Shown: piece after piece, positions 6,344-15,852 of the stretch
How the letters are laid out: each line of letters begins with the position of its first letter
Numbering within the stretch: the first letter of the stretch is position 1
Assembly (NCBI GenBank): GCA_963716245.1
Contig: OY970300.1
Location: 744,001 to 808,000, forward strand
Origin: VRUE01 sp963716245
GTDB taxonomy: Bacteria; Actinomycetota; Thermoleophilia; Solirubrobacterales; 70-9
Direction of reading: 5' to 3'
Length of the DNA stretch: 64,000 nt
The notes under the pieces: model-generated
What the model was told of the DNA's origin: nothing
The model's input: only the letters and a program-made list of their open reading frames with translations
Databases searched by the model: none
Program-made: the position numbers and the translations under genes

Positions 6344-9263
6344 CAAGGTGAGCACATTCGCGCGAGCGATTAGAGGACGGGAAACGGGGGAGGAATTGGC
6401 AGGACGGATAAAAAAGGGACTCGTCGGCCTCTCGTGCGCTGTTACCGGCATGGTTGCCGCCATGCCCATGAGCGTCAGCGCCGCTCCGTGCCCCAATGCC
6501 GGAGTCCGTGGCGGAGCGTCTTCGGATCTGCCGGACTGCCGGGCATACGAGATGGTCTCGCCCGTCGACAAAAACGGCGGCGACATCCAGGCTCTGGGAC
6601 CCCCGGCCGGCGGTGGCGAGTTCAGCTCCTACAAACAGGGCGCGCTGGAGGGGGAGAGAGTCACTTACACCTCGGCGACCGCCTTCGGCGACGCTGTCGC
6701 CGGTCCCTATTCCAGCCAGTATCTCTCGAGTCGTGGCCCGAGCGGCTGGTCCACCCACGGCATTTCGCAGCCGCGAGGCAACTCGTTCTTCGAAGGCAGG
6801 GAAACCCTTCCCGCGCTCAACTGGGACACGGCTAACCTCTTTGAGGCATTTTCGTCGGACCTGTGCAATGCGTGGGTGAAAGACACCAATGTCGTTCCGT
6901 TGACTCCCGACGGCCTCGTGGGCCACGGCAATCTCTATCGCCGCTCCAACTGCGGAATAGAGGGTTATGAAGCGCTGACCAGCGGGGGGCCCGGTCCGGC
7001 AAGCCCTTACCTGAACGACGCGAGCGAACCGGGCCTCGAAATCACCGCCCCAGGACCTGGTGTGAGGTTCCAGGGCGCCACGGCCGACCTCAGCCACCAG
7101 CTCTTCTTCTCAGGGGCGCAACTCCTCCCCGATCCGGTCGGCTCGGAAGCGCGGTGCTTCACCTCTACGAACGCGGAAACGGTCTCCTATCGCTGGCTTC
7201 GAAACGGCGTGCCAATCGAAGGTGAGACCGGCTCCCGATACACCTTCGTGCCGGCCGACTTCGGCGCGGCGATTCAGTGCCAGGTTTTCGCGTTCAACTC
7301 CGGCGGGGGGACCACTCAGGTGGCAAACAAGGCGCGGGTGGTCGGCGCCTTCCCGCCGACGCCGGTGCCGATCGCGCCGAACACCCTGCCGCCTCCGTGC
7401 GACATATCGCTGCCGAACTGCAACGCGACCACCGGTGCGCTGAAAGTCGGCGGCGCCGGCGGGCAGACGCTCACCTGCAATCCCCAAGCCGAGGACTGGA
7501 GAAACCTCCCGGTGTCGTTTTCATACAGGTGGTATCGCAATGCGGCGGAGATCCCCGGCGCAACCGCATCCACCTACGTGGTGACGAAAGAAGATCTCGC
7601 GACGCGTGCGACGTTCCAGTGTGAGGCGATCGCTACCAACGCGGGAGGCAGCGTGGCCAAGGTGAGCAATCACCGCCCCACCAGCCCTGCGCCCAGTCCG
7701 CTCGTGCCGTGCAGCGGCCCGTCCAGCGCTCCCAATTTCTGCTCACCGAGCGCAACGACGAACAAATCCACCCTCTATGACCTGCACGAGGGACAGCTCG
7801 AGATCGTCGGCGTGCTGCCGAACGGCAAAGCGAACCCGGAGAACTCGCTCTTGGGAAGGCCCGGCTCGAAGCTGGAAGCGATACTGGAAAACGCCATCTC
7901 ACTTGACGGCTCACGGATCTTCTGGGCCTCAACGCCCAACGCCCTGCCCAGCTTTGGCTCCATGAGTCCGGACGAGCTCTACGTCCGGATCGACGGCGAA
8001 CGGACGCTGGCGATCTCGGACGCGGTCGATCCAGACCCGAAACTGAAAGCCAAATACTGGACCGCCGCGACCGACGGCAGCGCGGTTCTCTTTACGATGG
8101 GCGAACAGTTTGCGGACGTGGAAGCGCTCTATGAATTCGATGTCGACGCGGCGCTCGCAGGGGATCCCGAACCCGAGCGTTTGATCGCCAAAGGGGTCCC
8201 CGGCGTCCTGGGTGCGGCCGACGACCTCTCGCGCATCTACTTCGCCTCTGAGGAATCGCTTGCGCCGGGATCGGTTCCGGGCGAGTGGAACCTCTACCTC
8301 GAGGAGGACGGAGCGACTGAGCTGGTCGCGGTTCTCGGCGAACACGACCGGCGCTCGCACGAACACGGGCTCAGCCCGATCCGGGACGAGCCGTTTCTCC
8401 ATGCCAGCCGGGTGACGCCCAGCGGGGGCCAGATCGCCTTCCAGGCGCTGACGCCCCTGACCGCCTACGACAACTTCAATCCCGCCACCGGCAAACGGTA
8501 TAGCGAGGTCTATCGCTACGACGCTGTCAGCGATCAGCTGATCTGCGTCTCCTGCAATCCCAGCGGCGAGCCGCCGAGCGGGCCGCCGATCAAGGCGCCC
8601 TACCATGCCTCGGAAGCGTCGCTGGGAAGCCCTGAATTCCAGACCCAGTACGGCCAAGCAGGCACCCTTCCCACCTGCGAAAACGAACACTACTGCTCGC
8701 GTGTCGTCTCAGAAGACGGCAATCGGATCTTCTTCCACAGCAACGAGTCGCTGGAGAATGGGGACAGCAACGGCGGGGTCAAAGACGTCTACCAGTGGGA
8801 GGCGCAGGGGACCGGCAGCTGCGAGACCGCAGGCGGCTGTATAGACCTGATCTCGACCGGCACCAGTGCGCAGATCTCCGAATTCCTTGACGCGAGTGCC
8901 GAGGGGGCCGATGTCTTCTTCTCGACGACGAGCTCGATCGATCCCCGGGATCCGGCATCGATCGACGTGTACGACGCGAAGGTGGGCGGCGGTTTCCCGA
9001 TCCCGCCGAAACAGCCCGATTGCCTCGGCGACTCCTGCCAGCCCGTCCCCGAGCAGCCCGCCAGGCAGCCCGTCGCCAGCGCCGTCTTCGACGGCCCGGA
9101 GGGCCTGCGTCGTGGGGCTCGCTGCAAATCCCTGGCTCGTCGCGCAGCCAAGCTCGCCCGCTTGGCGAGGCGGACCGACTCCGACCGGCTGCAACAGAAG
9201 GCCGAGCGGGCTCGCAAACGCCTCAGGAAATGCCGGCGCGCCGGCAGTAGAGGCTCACGATGA
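6339..9263 (+). CDS. Large secreted protein with Ig-like and WD40/TolB-like repeats
   Basis: 974 residues from ATG 6339. The true start may be TTG 6396, because a promoter-like -10 overlaps the ATG. A signal sequence ends near SVSAAPCP. Residues about 265-340 and 370-450 are two Ig-like repeats with the pattern SYRWLRNG...GSRYTFVPADFG...CQVFAFNSGG. The following half has PD40/TolB-type blades: ISLDGSRIFWAS, SEVYRYDAVSDQ and EDGNRIFFHSNESLENGD. It ends in a very basic tail (RKRLRKCRRAG) that could bind wall or DNA polyanions. The function is unknown. The stop overlaps the next start by four bases, so the pair is co-translated and probably acts together at the cell surface. Confidence 0.75.
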   Translation: MFKVSTFARAIRGRETGEELAGRIKKGLVGLSCAVTGMVAAMPMSVSAAPCPNAGVRGGASSDLPDCRAYEMVSPVDKNGGDIQALGPPAGGGEFSSYKQGALEGERVTYTSATAFGDAVAGPYSSQYLSSRGPSGWSTHGISQPRGNSFFEGRETLPALNWDTANLFEAFSSDLCNAWVKDTNVVPLTPDGLVGHGNLYRRSNCGIEGYEALTSGGPGPASPYLNDASEPGLEITAPGPGVRFQGATADLSHQLFFSGAQLLPDPVGSEARCFTSTNAETVSYRWLRNGVPIEGETGSRYTFVPADFGAAIQCQVFAFNSGGGTTQVANKARVVGAFPPTPVPIAPNTLPPPCDISLPNCNATTGALKVGGAGGQTLTCNPQAEDWRNLPVSFSYRWYRNAAEIPGATASTYVVTKEDLATRATFQCEAIATNAGGSVAKVSNHRPTSPAPSPLVPCSGPSSAPNFCSPSATTNKSTLYDLHEGQLEIVGVLPNGKANPENSLLGRPGSKLEAILENAISLDGSRIFWASTPNALPSFGSMSPDELYVRIDGERTLAISDAVDPDPKLKAKYWTAATDGSAVLFTMGEQFADVEALYEFDVDAALAGDPEPERLIAKGVPGVLGAADDLSRIYFASEESLAPGSVPGEWNLYLEEDGATELVAVLGEHDRRSHEHGLSPIRDEPFLHASRVTPSGGQIAFQALTPLTAYDNFNPATGKRYSEVYRYDAVSDQLICVSCNPSGEPPSGPPIKAPYHASEASLGSPEFQTQYGQAGTLPTCENEHYCSRVVSEDGNRIFFHSNESLENGDSNGGVKDVYQWEAQGTGSCETAGGCIDLISTGTSAQISEFLDASAEGADVFFSTTSSIDPRDPASIDVYDAKVGGGFPIPPKQPDCLGDSCQPVPEQPARQPVASAVFDGPEGLRRGARCKSLARRAAKLARLARRTDSDRLQQKAERARKRLRKCRRAGSRGSR

Positions 9264-12121
9264 GGCGCCTTGCCGTCCTGCTGAGCGCCGGCCTCATCGC
9301 CGTCGCCCTGTGCGCCGCGCCGGCCCACGGCGCCTTCGGCCTTTCCGACTTCCAGGTCGCATTCTCCAACGAGGACGAAAGCGCCGCCACGCAGGCGGGC
9401 TCCCATCCCTTCAAGGTGACCACCTCCTTCACGATCAACTTCAGCGGCGAAGGCACGGAAGCCTTCGTGCACGGGAAAGTGCGCGACGCGATCTTCGAGC
9501 AGGTCGCCGGCCTCGTCGGCGACGCGACGACGGCGCCGACCTGCTCGACGGCGCTGTTCCTTCGCGACACCGAAATAAGCCACACCTGCCCCAACGAGGC
9601 CGTGGTGGGCATGCAGGCCCCGGCCGTCGTCAGGCCTGACCTCTACGCGATACCGGGGCCGGTGTTCAACCTGCCGGCGCCTCCCGGGGTGGCCGTAAGG
9701 CTTGGCTGGAACGTCAGGTCCGTGCCGATCGTCGTCGACCTCGGCATCGAGCAGGCGCCCGCGTATGAGGTCCTCAAGGACGGTCACGACTACAGGGCGT
9801 TCGCGGCGGCGCGGGGTCTCAACCAGACCGTCCCCGTGTTCCGCTCGATCGTGGAGCTGTGGGGCGTGCCGGCGGATCCGCGCCACGACATGGTGCGCGG
9901 CTGGAACTGCGCCTTCAACGCCAAAGGCGACAAAGCGACCAACAACCGGATAATCCGCCCGACCAGCGCACCGCGCTGCGAAACCAACACCCCGGAACTG
10001 CCCTTCCTGACGCTGCCGCGCAGCTGCGAAGGGCCGGCGATCACCAGCTACATGTTGCGCTCCTGGCAGGAACCCGACGTCTGGGTCACCGGGTTCGACG
10101 AAAGCCCTGGGATGACGGGGTGCGAGAAGCCGGCCGCCCTGTTCGTCCCCACGGTCGGCTCCCGCGCCACCACCGACTCCGCCGAGACCGGCACCGGGCT
10201 CGACTTCTCGATCTCCATCGACGACCCGGGGCTGAAGAACCCCAAAGGCATTGCGCAGTCCGACATCGAAAGAGCGGTGGTCACGCTGCCCGAGGGCGTG
10301 ACCGTCAACCCGTCGGTCGGCGAAGGGCTGGCGGTCTGCACGCCCGCGGACCTCGACCGCGAAACGCTTGCCTCCGAACCCGGCGACGGCTGTCCCAACG
10401 CCTCGAAGGTCGGAGCGGTGGAGGTCGAGTCGCCGCTCGTCCCCGACATGGTCAAAGGCTCTGTCTTCGTCGCGCAGCAGGACGATCCGACGACCGCCGC
10501 ACCGGGAGCCGAGAACCCCTTCGACTCCCTGATCGCCTTCTACATCGTCCTCAAGAGCCCCGAGCTCGGGATTCTGGTCAAGCAGCCGGCGAGGGTCGAG
10601 CCCGACCCGCGGACCGGGCAGCTGGTGACCACGGTCGACGACATCCCCCAGATCCCCTTCTCCGAGTTCAGGTTCCACTTCCGCGAAGGACAGCGCGCGC
10701 CGTTGGTCAGCCCACCGGTCTGCGGGACTCACACGACGCGGGCCGAGCTGACCCCGAGGGCAGACCCCACGAAGGTCCGGACCGTTCTCTCGAGCTTCGA
10801 GATCACCCGAGGCGTGGGAGGGGGTCCCTGCCCACCCGGTGGCGTGCCGCCCTTCAAGCCGGGCTTCGTCGCCGGCTTGGTCAACAACGACGCCGGCTCG
10901 TTCAGCCCCTTCGTGATGCGCCTCACCCGCCAGGACGGCGAGCAGAGCCTGACCAAGTTCTCCGCCACCCTGCCGCCCGGCGTCGTCGGCAAGCTCGCGG
11001 GCGTCGCCAAATGCCCGAACGCCGCGATCCTCGCCGCGCGGGACAGGACCGGCAGGGCGGAGCTCGCCGCACCGAGCTGCCCCGCGTCCTCGAGGATCGG
11101 GCGCACCCTGGCGGGGGCAGGCGTTGGCTCGTCGCTCACGCACGTGCCCGGCTCGCTCTACCTCGCCGGCCCCTACAGGGGCGCCCCGCTGAGCGTCGTC
11201 TCGGTCACCCCGGCCCTCGCGGCCCCCTTCGATGCCGGCGTCGTCGTCGTCAGGGTCGCCCTCGACCTCAACCCGACCACCGCCCAGGTGGAAGTCGACG
11301 GCTCCGCGTCCGATCCGATCCCCCACATCCTCAAGGGCATCCCGCTGAAGATGCGGGACCTCGAAGTCGTCGTGGACAGGTCGCGGTTCACGCTGAACCC
11401 GACGAGCTGCAGGAAGCTCCAGACGAACGCCCTGGTCTTCGGCTCCTTCATCGACCTGTTCAGCCCGGCCGACGACGTATCGGTGGCCTTGACGAGTCGT
11501 TACCAGGCGGCCAACTGCGCAGGTCTCGGCTTCAAACCGCGCCTGAAGCTGAAGCTGCGCGGCGGCACCGAGCGGGGTGACCATCCCGCGTTGCGAGCGG
11601 TCCTCCGCCCGCGCCCGGGCGACGCGAACATCGCTGCGATCACGGTCACCCTGCCGCGTTCGGCCTTCCTCGAGCAGGCTCACATCCGCACGATCTGTAC
11701 GCGCGTGCAGTACGCGGCCGACGCCTGCCCGAACGGCTCGATCTACGGGCGCGTCAGGGTCTTCACGCCGCTGCTCGACGACCCGCTCGAAGGGGAGGTC
11801 TACCTCCGCTCCTCCGACAACGAGCTTCCCGACCTCGTCCTCGCCCTGAAAGGCCTCGTCGACATCGACGTCTCAAGCCGCATCGATTCGCACAGGGGCG
11901 GGATCAGGAACACCTTCCGCTTCGTCCCCGACGCCCCGGTCACCAAAGCCGTCCTCAACCTGCAGGGTGGGCGCAGGAGCCTGATCGTCAATTCCCGCGA
12001 TCTCTGCGCCGCGCCGTCGCGCGCCAAAGCCCGCCTCGTCGGACATAACGGCAAAGTTCGCAATCTGCGCCCCCAGGTGCGAGCGAAGTGCGGAGGTGGT
12101 GGGCGGCGGGAGCGGGAGTGA
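9260..12121 (+). CDS. Large secreted repeat protein of unknown function
   Basis: 953 residues, starting at ATG 9260 in an ATGA overlap with the previous gene. The signal peptide (LLSAGLIAVALCAAPAHG) is cleaved before AFGLSDFQ. The body repeats a beta-rich unit built on a CP-x-x-S/A-x-x-G core followed by a PL...G-x-V/L-Y/F-x element: CPNASKVGAVEVESPLV, CPASSRIGRTLAGAG and CPNGSIYGRVRVFTPLL. The unit therefore occurs at least three times, with an earlier CPNEAVVGMQ copy. The tail is basic and Gly-rich. I do not recognise a family with known function. Its coupling to the WD40/Ig protein and its place between pilus genes suggest a cell-surface or matrix role; that is inference. Confidence 0.7.
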   Translation: MRRLAVLLSAGLIAVALCAAPAHGAFGLSDFQVAFSNEDESAATQAGSHPFKVTTSFTINFSGEGTEAFVHGKVRDAIFEQVAGLVGDATTAPTCSTALFLRDTEISHTCPNEAVVGMQAPAVVRPDLYAIPGPVFNLPAPPGVAVRLGWNVRSVPIVVDLGIEQAPAYEVLKDGHDYRAFAAARGLNQTVPVFRSIVELWGVPADPRHDMVRGWNCAFNAKGDKATNNRIIRPTSAPRCETNTPELPFLTLPRSCEGPAITSYMLRSWQEPDVWVTGFDESPGMTGCEKPAALFVPTVGSRATTDSAETGTGLDFSISIDDPGLKNPKGIAQSDIERAVVTLPEGVTVNPSVGEGLAVCTPADLDRETLASEPGDGCPNASKVGAVEVESPLVPDMVKGSVFVAQQDDPTTAAPGAENPFDSLIAFYIVLKSPELGILVKQPARVEPDPRTGQLVTTVDDIPQIPFSEFRFHFREGQRAPLVSPPVCGTHTTRAELTPRADPTKVRTVLSSFEITRGVGGGPCPPGGVPPFKPGFVAGLVNNDAGSFSPFVMRLTRQDGEQSLTKFSATLPPGVVGKLAGVAKCPNAAILAARDRTGRAELAAPSCPASSRIGRTLAGAGVGSSLTHVPGSLYLAGPYRGAPLSVVSVTPALAAPFDAGVVVVRVALDLNPTTAQVEVDGSASDPIPHILKGIPLKMRDLEVVVDRSRFTLNPTSCRKLQTNALVFGSFIDLFSPADDVSVALTSRYQAANCAGLGFKPRLKLKLRGGTERGDHPALRAVLRPRPGDANIAAITVTLPRSAFLEQAHIRTICTRVQYAADACPNGSIYGRVRVFTPLLDDPLEGEVYLRSSDNELPDLVLALKGLVDIDVSSRIDSHRGGIRNTFRFVPDAPVTKAVLNLQGGRRSLIVNSRDLCAAPSRAKARLVGHNGKVRNLRPQVRAKCGGGGRRERE

Positions 12122-12241
12122 TCCGCTCCTAGGTTATTCGGCGTAGGCGCGGACCCATTTTGGGTCTGACTCACACGTCTAAGCGCGCATCATGGGTGCC
12201 GTGGGCAATCCATTCAACCTTTCCGCGATTTGGGGAACGGT

Positions 12242-12270
12242 TTGAGCGCAAGCACGGTCCCGACTATCGA
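12242..12270 (+). promoter_or_regulatory. Promoter of secreted six-cysteine protein gene
   Basis: TTGAGC (12242-12247) and TATCGA (12265-12270) are separated by 17 bases. The -10 and its CGACTATCGATC context resemble the promoter at 5528 (GGCTATCGAAT). The leader to ATG 12330 is about 50 bases. Confidence 0.5.
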
Positions 12271-12329
12271 TCACACGTGTCCGCCGGACACGCCGCTCTC
12301 TGAGTGGGAATCGATCAGAAAAGAATACG

Positions 12330-12959
12330 ATGCAAAACCTTAAGAGACTTGGTCTGGTGGCGATGACCATCTTTGCGCTTGGTGCTGCAATTGCCTCCTC
12401 GGCATCGGCCACAGCATTCACATCCGCTGGGGCCCACACGGAGCACGTTACGGGAACGGATACGCATGGTACGGACGAGGCTACAATCGCTGAAAGTACC
12501 CTATTCACCTGCGAAGAAGACTTGTTCATAGGCGAAATCACTCATAACAGCACAACGGCAACGATTGTGCCGACGTTTAAAAAATGTCGCACAACAGGGG
12601 GCAGCGAAAAAGAAAACATCACATTTACAATGAACGGTTGCGCTTACACATTTAGCTCCCATGGTGTCGTCTCCATCCACTGCCCTGGTATTAGCAAAAT
12701 CGAACTCCACCATTACAACGATCCTGGAGTACATTTAAACAGTACTTGTACAAACACAATTGCCCCTCAGACTTTGGTCGGGACGTTGACCTACACCCAT
12801 CCGAACAACGGGATCGAGATCAACGGCACACTCCAAGCCACTCTCCAGACCCACGGCGCGTGCTCATTTGGATTTACAATCAATCAAACGTTCATTCACC
12901 ACTTCGTTCAAGACACATTTTTCGGTACAGACGGACACACAATTCACGTCGGCACATAA
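12330..12959 (+). CDS. Secreted six-cysteine module protein, single module
   Basis: 209 residues, the same length as the product of the gene at 5602 and clearly its paralogue. Shared blocks include ATAFTSAGAHTEHVTGTDTHG, KKCRTTGG, MNGCAY, LTYTHPNNGI and GHTIHVGT at the very end. The signal peptide (LGLVAMTIFALGAAIASS) is cleaved near ASA/TAF. All six cysteines are kept (FTCEE, KKC, NGCAY, IHCP, STCT, GACSF). The gene is visibly AT-rich, with runs such as ttcacttcgttcaag and many ACA codons. The two large secreted genes (6339 and 9260) lie between the two paralogues. Role unknown; secreted, disulfide-bonded and probably extracellular. Confidence 0.8.
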   Translation: MQNLKRLGLVAMTIFALGAAIASSASATAFTSAGAHTEHVTGTDTHGTDEATIAESTLFTCEEDLFIGEITHNSTTATIVPTFKKCRTTGGSEKENITFTMNGCAYTFSSHGVVSIHCPGISKIELHHYNDPGVHLNSTCTNTIAPQTLVGTLTYTHPNNGIEINGTLQATLQTHGACSFGFTINQTFIHHFVQDTFFGTDGHTIHVGT

Positions 12960-12970
12960 TCGACTGATTC

Positions 12971-13007
12971 GAGCCGGAAGGCCGGTCAATTGCCGGCCTT
13001 CCGGCTC
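12971..13007 (+). terminator. Perfect hairpin after secreted protein gene
   Basis: GAGCCGGAAGGCCGG (12971-12985) pairs perfectly with 12993-13007 around TCAATTG. It starts 11 bases after the stop codon. There is no T-run, so it may act as a weak terminator or as an RNA 3' end stabiliser. Confidence 0.6.
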
Positions 13008-13089
13008 CCGCGCCTACGCCCGCACGCCAAACCTGGGACGGGGCGTGCGCCGTTCAGCAATCGCCATTCGCTGCCGATAGACGCGGCGA

Positions 13090-13842
13090 GTGTTCCCGAC
13101 CGCCGCCTTCCTCTCCCTCGCCGGCCTGCTGATCGGCAGCTTCCTGACCGTGGTCGCGCACCGGGTGCCGCTCGGCGAGTCCGTCGTCGCGGGCAGGTCG
13201 CGGTGCCCGGGGTGCGGTGTGCAGATCGCCGCCTACGACAACGTCCCCGTCGTCTCCTGGCTGGCCCTCGGCGGTAACGCGCGGTGCTGCGGGGCGGCGA
13301 TCTCGCCGCGATACCCGCTGACCGAGCTGGCCACCGGGGCCCTGTTCGCGGCGGTCGGGCTCGCCTTCCACGACGACGCGGCGCAGCTCGCGCTCGGGCT
13401 GGTGTTCGTCTCCACGCTGGTGGCGATCGTGTTGACCGACCTCGAGCGGCGGATCATCCCCAACAAGGTCCTGCTGGTCGCTGCCGTCCTCGGCGTCGCA
13501 ATCGTCGCCGCGACCGACCCGGCAAGCCTGCCGGAGCGGGCGATCGCCGCCGCCGCGGCCGGCGGGCTGCTGCTCGCCGCTGCGCTCGCCTACCCGCAGG
13601 GGATGGGCCTGGGGGACGTCAAGCTGGCCGCGACGATGGGCCTGTTCCTCGGCCGCGACGTCGCGGCCGCGATCCTCGTCGCGCTGCTGGCCGGCTCGGT
13701 CGTCGGCCTGACGATCATCGCCCGCCACGGCGCCGCCGCTCGCAAGCAGGCGATCCCGTTCGGGCCGTTCCTGGCCCTGGGCGGCGTCGTCGGCCAGTTC
13801 GCGGGGGACGAGCTGGTCGACTGGTACCTGGGGACGTTTTGA
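13090..13842 (+). CDS. pilD: Prepilin peptidase / N-methyltransferase (PilD family)
   Basis: 250 residues from GTG 13090. The N-terminal half has the cytoplasmic zinc-type cysteines C39-x-x-C42 and C66-C67 in the RCPGCG...RCCGA arrangement. The two catalytic aspartates of this membrane aspartyl protease family are D117 (VLTDLERRIIPN) and D176 (GMGLGDVKLA). About seven to eight hydrophobic helices are visible. It should cleave and methylate the prepilins encoded at 1236-5340. It begins the second pilus gene block, followed after 145 bases by pilM. The length fits the family. Confidence 0.93.
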   Translation: MFPTAAFLSLAGLLIGSFLTVVAHRVPLGESVVAGRSRCPGCGVQIAAYDNVPVVSWLALGGNARCCGAAISPRYPLTELATGALFAAVGLAFHDDAAQLALGLVFVSTLVAIVLTDLERRIIPNKVLLVAAVLGVAIVAATDPASLPERAIAAAAAGGLLLAAALAYPQGMGLGDVKLAATMGLFLGRDVAAAILVALLAGSVVGLTIIARHGAAARKQAIPFGPFLALGGVVGQFAGDELVDWYLGTF

Positions 13843-13987
13843 TCTCCGCCCGCCTTTTGGCCGCCGGCCCTCGTAGAGCCGTCCAGATTCCTCCCATAAA
13901 TGAGTAGTTGCAGGGCGAAAGGTTTGCGGCCTTTCTGTCGATGAGAGAGGGGCGAGCGCTCGCGCCGGGCGCCCGACCACGAATCCC

Positions 13988-15076
13988 ATGCGACTGACCA
14001 GGCAGAAGAAGACCGGCACCGTCGTCGGCCTCGACATCGAGGCGGGCAGCATCGCCGCGACCGAGGTCCGCGGCAACGGCTCGGCCGAGCTGGCGAAATC
14101 CGCGATCGGGCCGCTGGCGCCGGGCGCCTTCCACGAAGGCGAGGTGCTCGACGCCGACAGCCTCGCCGAAGGGCTGAAGTCGCTCTTCGCCGAGCACAAG
14201 CTCGCCAAGGAGGTGCGGATCGGCATCGCCAACCAGCGGGTCGTCGTCCGCACCCTGCGCCTGCCGGCGATCGAGGACCCGAAGGAGATGGAGGCCGCCG
14301 TTCGCTTCCAGGCCCAGGAGCAGATGCCGATGCCGCTCGACCAGGCGGTGCTCGAGCACCAGGTCGTCGGCGGCGTTCCGGCCGAGGAGGGTGCTGCGCC
14401 GCAGCTCGACGTGGTCGTAGTCGCCGCTCGCCGCGACATGGTGTCCTCCTTCCTGGCGCCGGTGCGCAAGGCCGGCCTCGAACCGGTCGGAGTCGACCTC
14501 TCCGCCTTCGGGATGATCCGCGCCCTGGCCGGCAGCGAGCACGCCGCGTCGAACGGCGATGGGGGCGACCAGGAGCAGCGACCGCCCGCCGCGGTCCTCT
14601 ACTGCAACGTCGGCGACGTCACCAATCTCGCCGTGGCCCGCGATCGGGCCTGTCTCTTCACCCGCGTCTCCCATGTCGGCCTGGAGGGCATCGCGAGCCG
14701 CCTGGCCGGGACCAAGGGGCTCGACGCCGAGGGCGCGATGCAGTGGCTGCGCCACGTCGGGCTCGAGCTGCCGGTCGAGGAGATCGAGGGCGACGCAGAG
14801 ACTGTCGCCGAGTCGCGCCGCGCCCTCGAGGAGGGCGTCTCGGCCTTGGTCGACGAGCTTCGCCTCTCGCTCGACTACTACGGCGCCCAGGAGGCGGCTC
14901 TGCCGGTTGAGCGGATCGTCCTCTGCGGTCCCGGCAGCGCGATCGCCGGGCTCGCCGGGCGGATGGAGGGGCTGGGCCTGCCGATCGAGGTGTCCCGCCC
15001 GCCCGCACTCGCCGGACTCGACGACGCCTCGGCCGCGCGCCTGACCCTGCCCTACGGATTGGCGCTGGAGGACTAA
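13988..15076 (+). CDS. pilM: Type IV pilus assembly protein PilM
   Basis: 362 residues with an actin-like (FtsA/PilM) fold. It opens with a phosphate-binding strand VVGLDIEAGSIAATEV, and has PilM landmarks VRTLRLPAIEDPKEMEAAVRFQAQEQMPMP and LRLSLDYYGAQ. PilM is a cytoplasmic ATP-binding ring that holds the N-terminus of PilN. The start is ATG 13988, although its upstream region lacks a clear Shine-Dalgarno. The next gene, pilN, follows four bases after the stop, giving the standard pilM-N-O order. The 145-base upstream gap contains a small GAAAGG/CCTTTC hairpin, but I saw no riboswitch core in it. Confidence 0.92.
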   Translation: MRLTRQKKTGTVVGLDIEAGSIAATEVRGNGSAELAKSAIGPLAPGAFHEGEVLDADSLAEGLKSLFAEHKLAKEVRIGIANQRVVVRTLRLPAIEDPKEMEAAVRFQAQEQMPMPLDQAVLEHQVVGGVPAEEGAAPQLDVVVVAARRDMVSSFLAPVRKAGLEPVGVDLSAFGMIRALAGSEHAASNGDGGDQEQRPPAAVLYCNVGDVTNLAVARDRACLFTRVSHVGLEGIASRLAGTKGLDAEGAMQWLRHVGLELPVEEIEGDAETVAESRRALEEGVSALVDELRLSLDYYGAQEAALPVERIVLCGPGSAIAGLAGRMEGLGLPIEVSRPPALAGLDDASAARLTLPYGLALED

Positions 15077-15080
15077 CGCG

Positions 15081-15851
15081 ATGCGCCCCGTCAACCTGAT
15101 CCCGCCCGAGGACCGCCGCGGCGAACAGGCGCCGCTGCGCAGCGGCCCGCTCGCCTACATCGTCGTCGGCGCCCTCGTCGCCGTGCTGGCCGCCGTCGCC
15201 GCGCTCGTCCTCACCGACAACCAGATCTCGGAGCGCAAGGGCGAAGTAGCCCGGCTCGAAGTCGAGGACGCACGCGAACGCGCCAAGGCCGAACGGCTTG
15301 CCGCCTACACCGAGTTCCAGGCCATTGCCGAACAGCGGGTGGCGACGGTAGCCAGCCTCGCCGACAGCCGCTTCGACTGGGAGCGCGTGATGCGCGAACT
15401 GGCGCTGATCCTGCCGCGGGACGCGTGGCTCGTCAGCCTGACCGGCACGGCGGCGCCGGGCGTCGGCGTCGAGGGCGGAGGGGGCGGGTCGGGCCTGCGC
15501 GCATCCGCTCCCGGCCCTGCGCTGGAACTGACCGGCTGTGCGGTCGGCCAAGAGGCGGTCGCAGGATTCGTCACCGCCCTGAAGGACATCGACGGCGTCA
15601 CCCGGGTCGGGGTCGAATCGTCCGACCTCCCGGAGAAGGACGACGACAGCAGCGGCGGCGACTCGGAGTCCAGCGACGAGTGCCGCACGCACAAGTTCAT
15701 CGCCAAGTTCGAGATCGTCGTCGCGTTCGACGCGGCGCCGGTGTCCCCGACGGCGGCGAGCGGCGAAGCCGCGCCGTTGACCGCCGCCCCGGCCGAATCG
15801 AGCGAGACCGCCTCCGAAGAGGGCTCCGACGAAGGCGCGGAAGGCGAATGA
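15081..15851 (+). CDS. pilN: Type IV pilus assembly protein PilN
   Basis: 256 residues. It begins MRPVNLIPPEDRR, the conserved PilN N-terminus that docks in PilM. One membrane helix follows (about residues 25-46, AYIVVGALVAVLAAVAALVL), then a coiled coil (EVARLEVEDARERAKAERL) and a ferredoxin-like periplasmic domain beginning DWERVMRELALILP. A Ser/Asp/Glu-rich insert and an acidic Ala/Glu-rich tail (about residues 190-205 and 220-256) are extensions. The gene lies four bases after pilM and one base before pilO. It links the cytoplasmic PilM ring to the extracellular PilO/PilP part of the machine. Confidence 0.9.
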   Translation: MRPVNLIPPEDRRGEQAPLRSGPLAYIVVGALVAVLAAVAALVLTDNQISERKGEVARLEVEDARERAKAERLAAYTEFQAIAEQRVATVASLADSRFDWERVMRELALILPRDAWLVSLTGTAAPGVGVEGGGGGSGLRASAPGPALELTGCAVGQEAVAGFVTALKDIDGVTRVGVESSDLPEKDDDSSGGDSESSDECRTHKFIAKFEIVVAFDAAPVSPTAASGEAAPLTAAPAESSETASEEGSDEGAEGE

Positions 15852-15852
15852 G

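Noticed and set aside
8789..11683. 964-codon minus-strand frame opposite the large secreted genes
   Set aside because: The plus strand has signal peptides, repeats and an ATGA overlap; the minus frame reads as low-complexity R/D/G/V sequence.
13843..13987. Possible second cyclic-di-GMP riboswitch upstream of pilM
   Set aside because: It contains GCGAAAGG and a small hairpin but lacks the GGCAAACC and GCAAAGCC blocks and the receptor arm.
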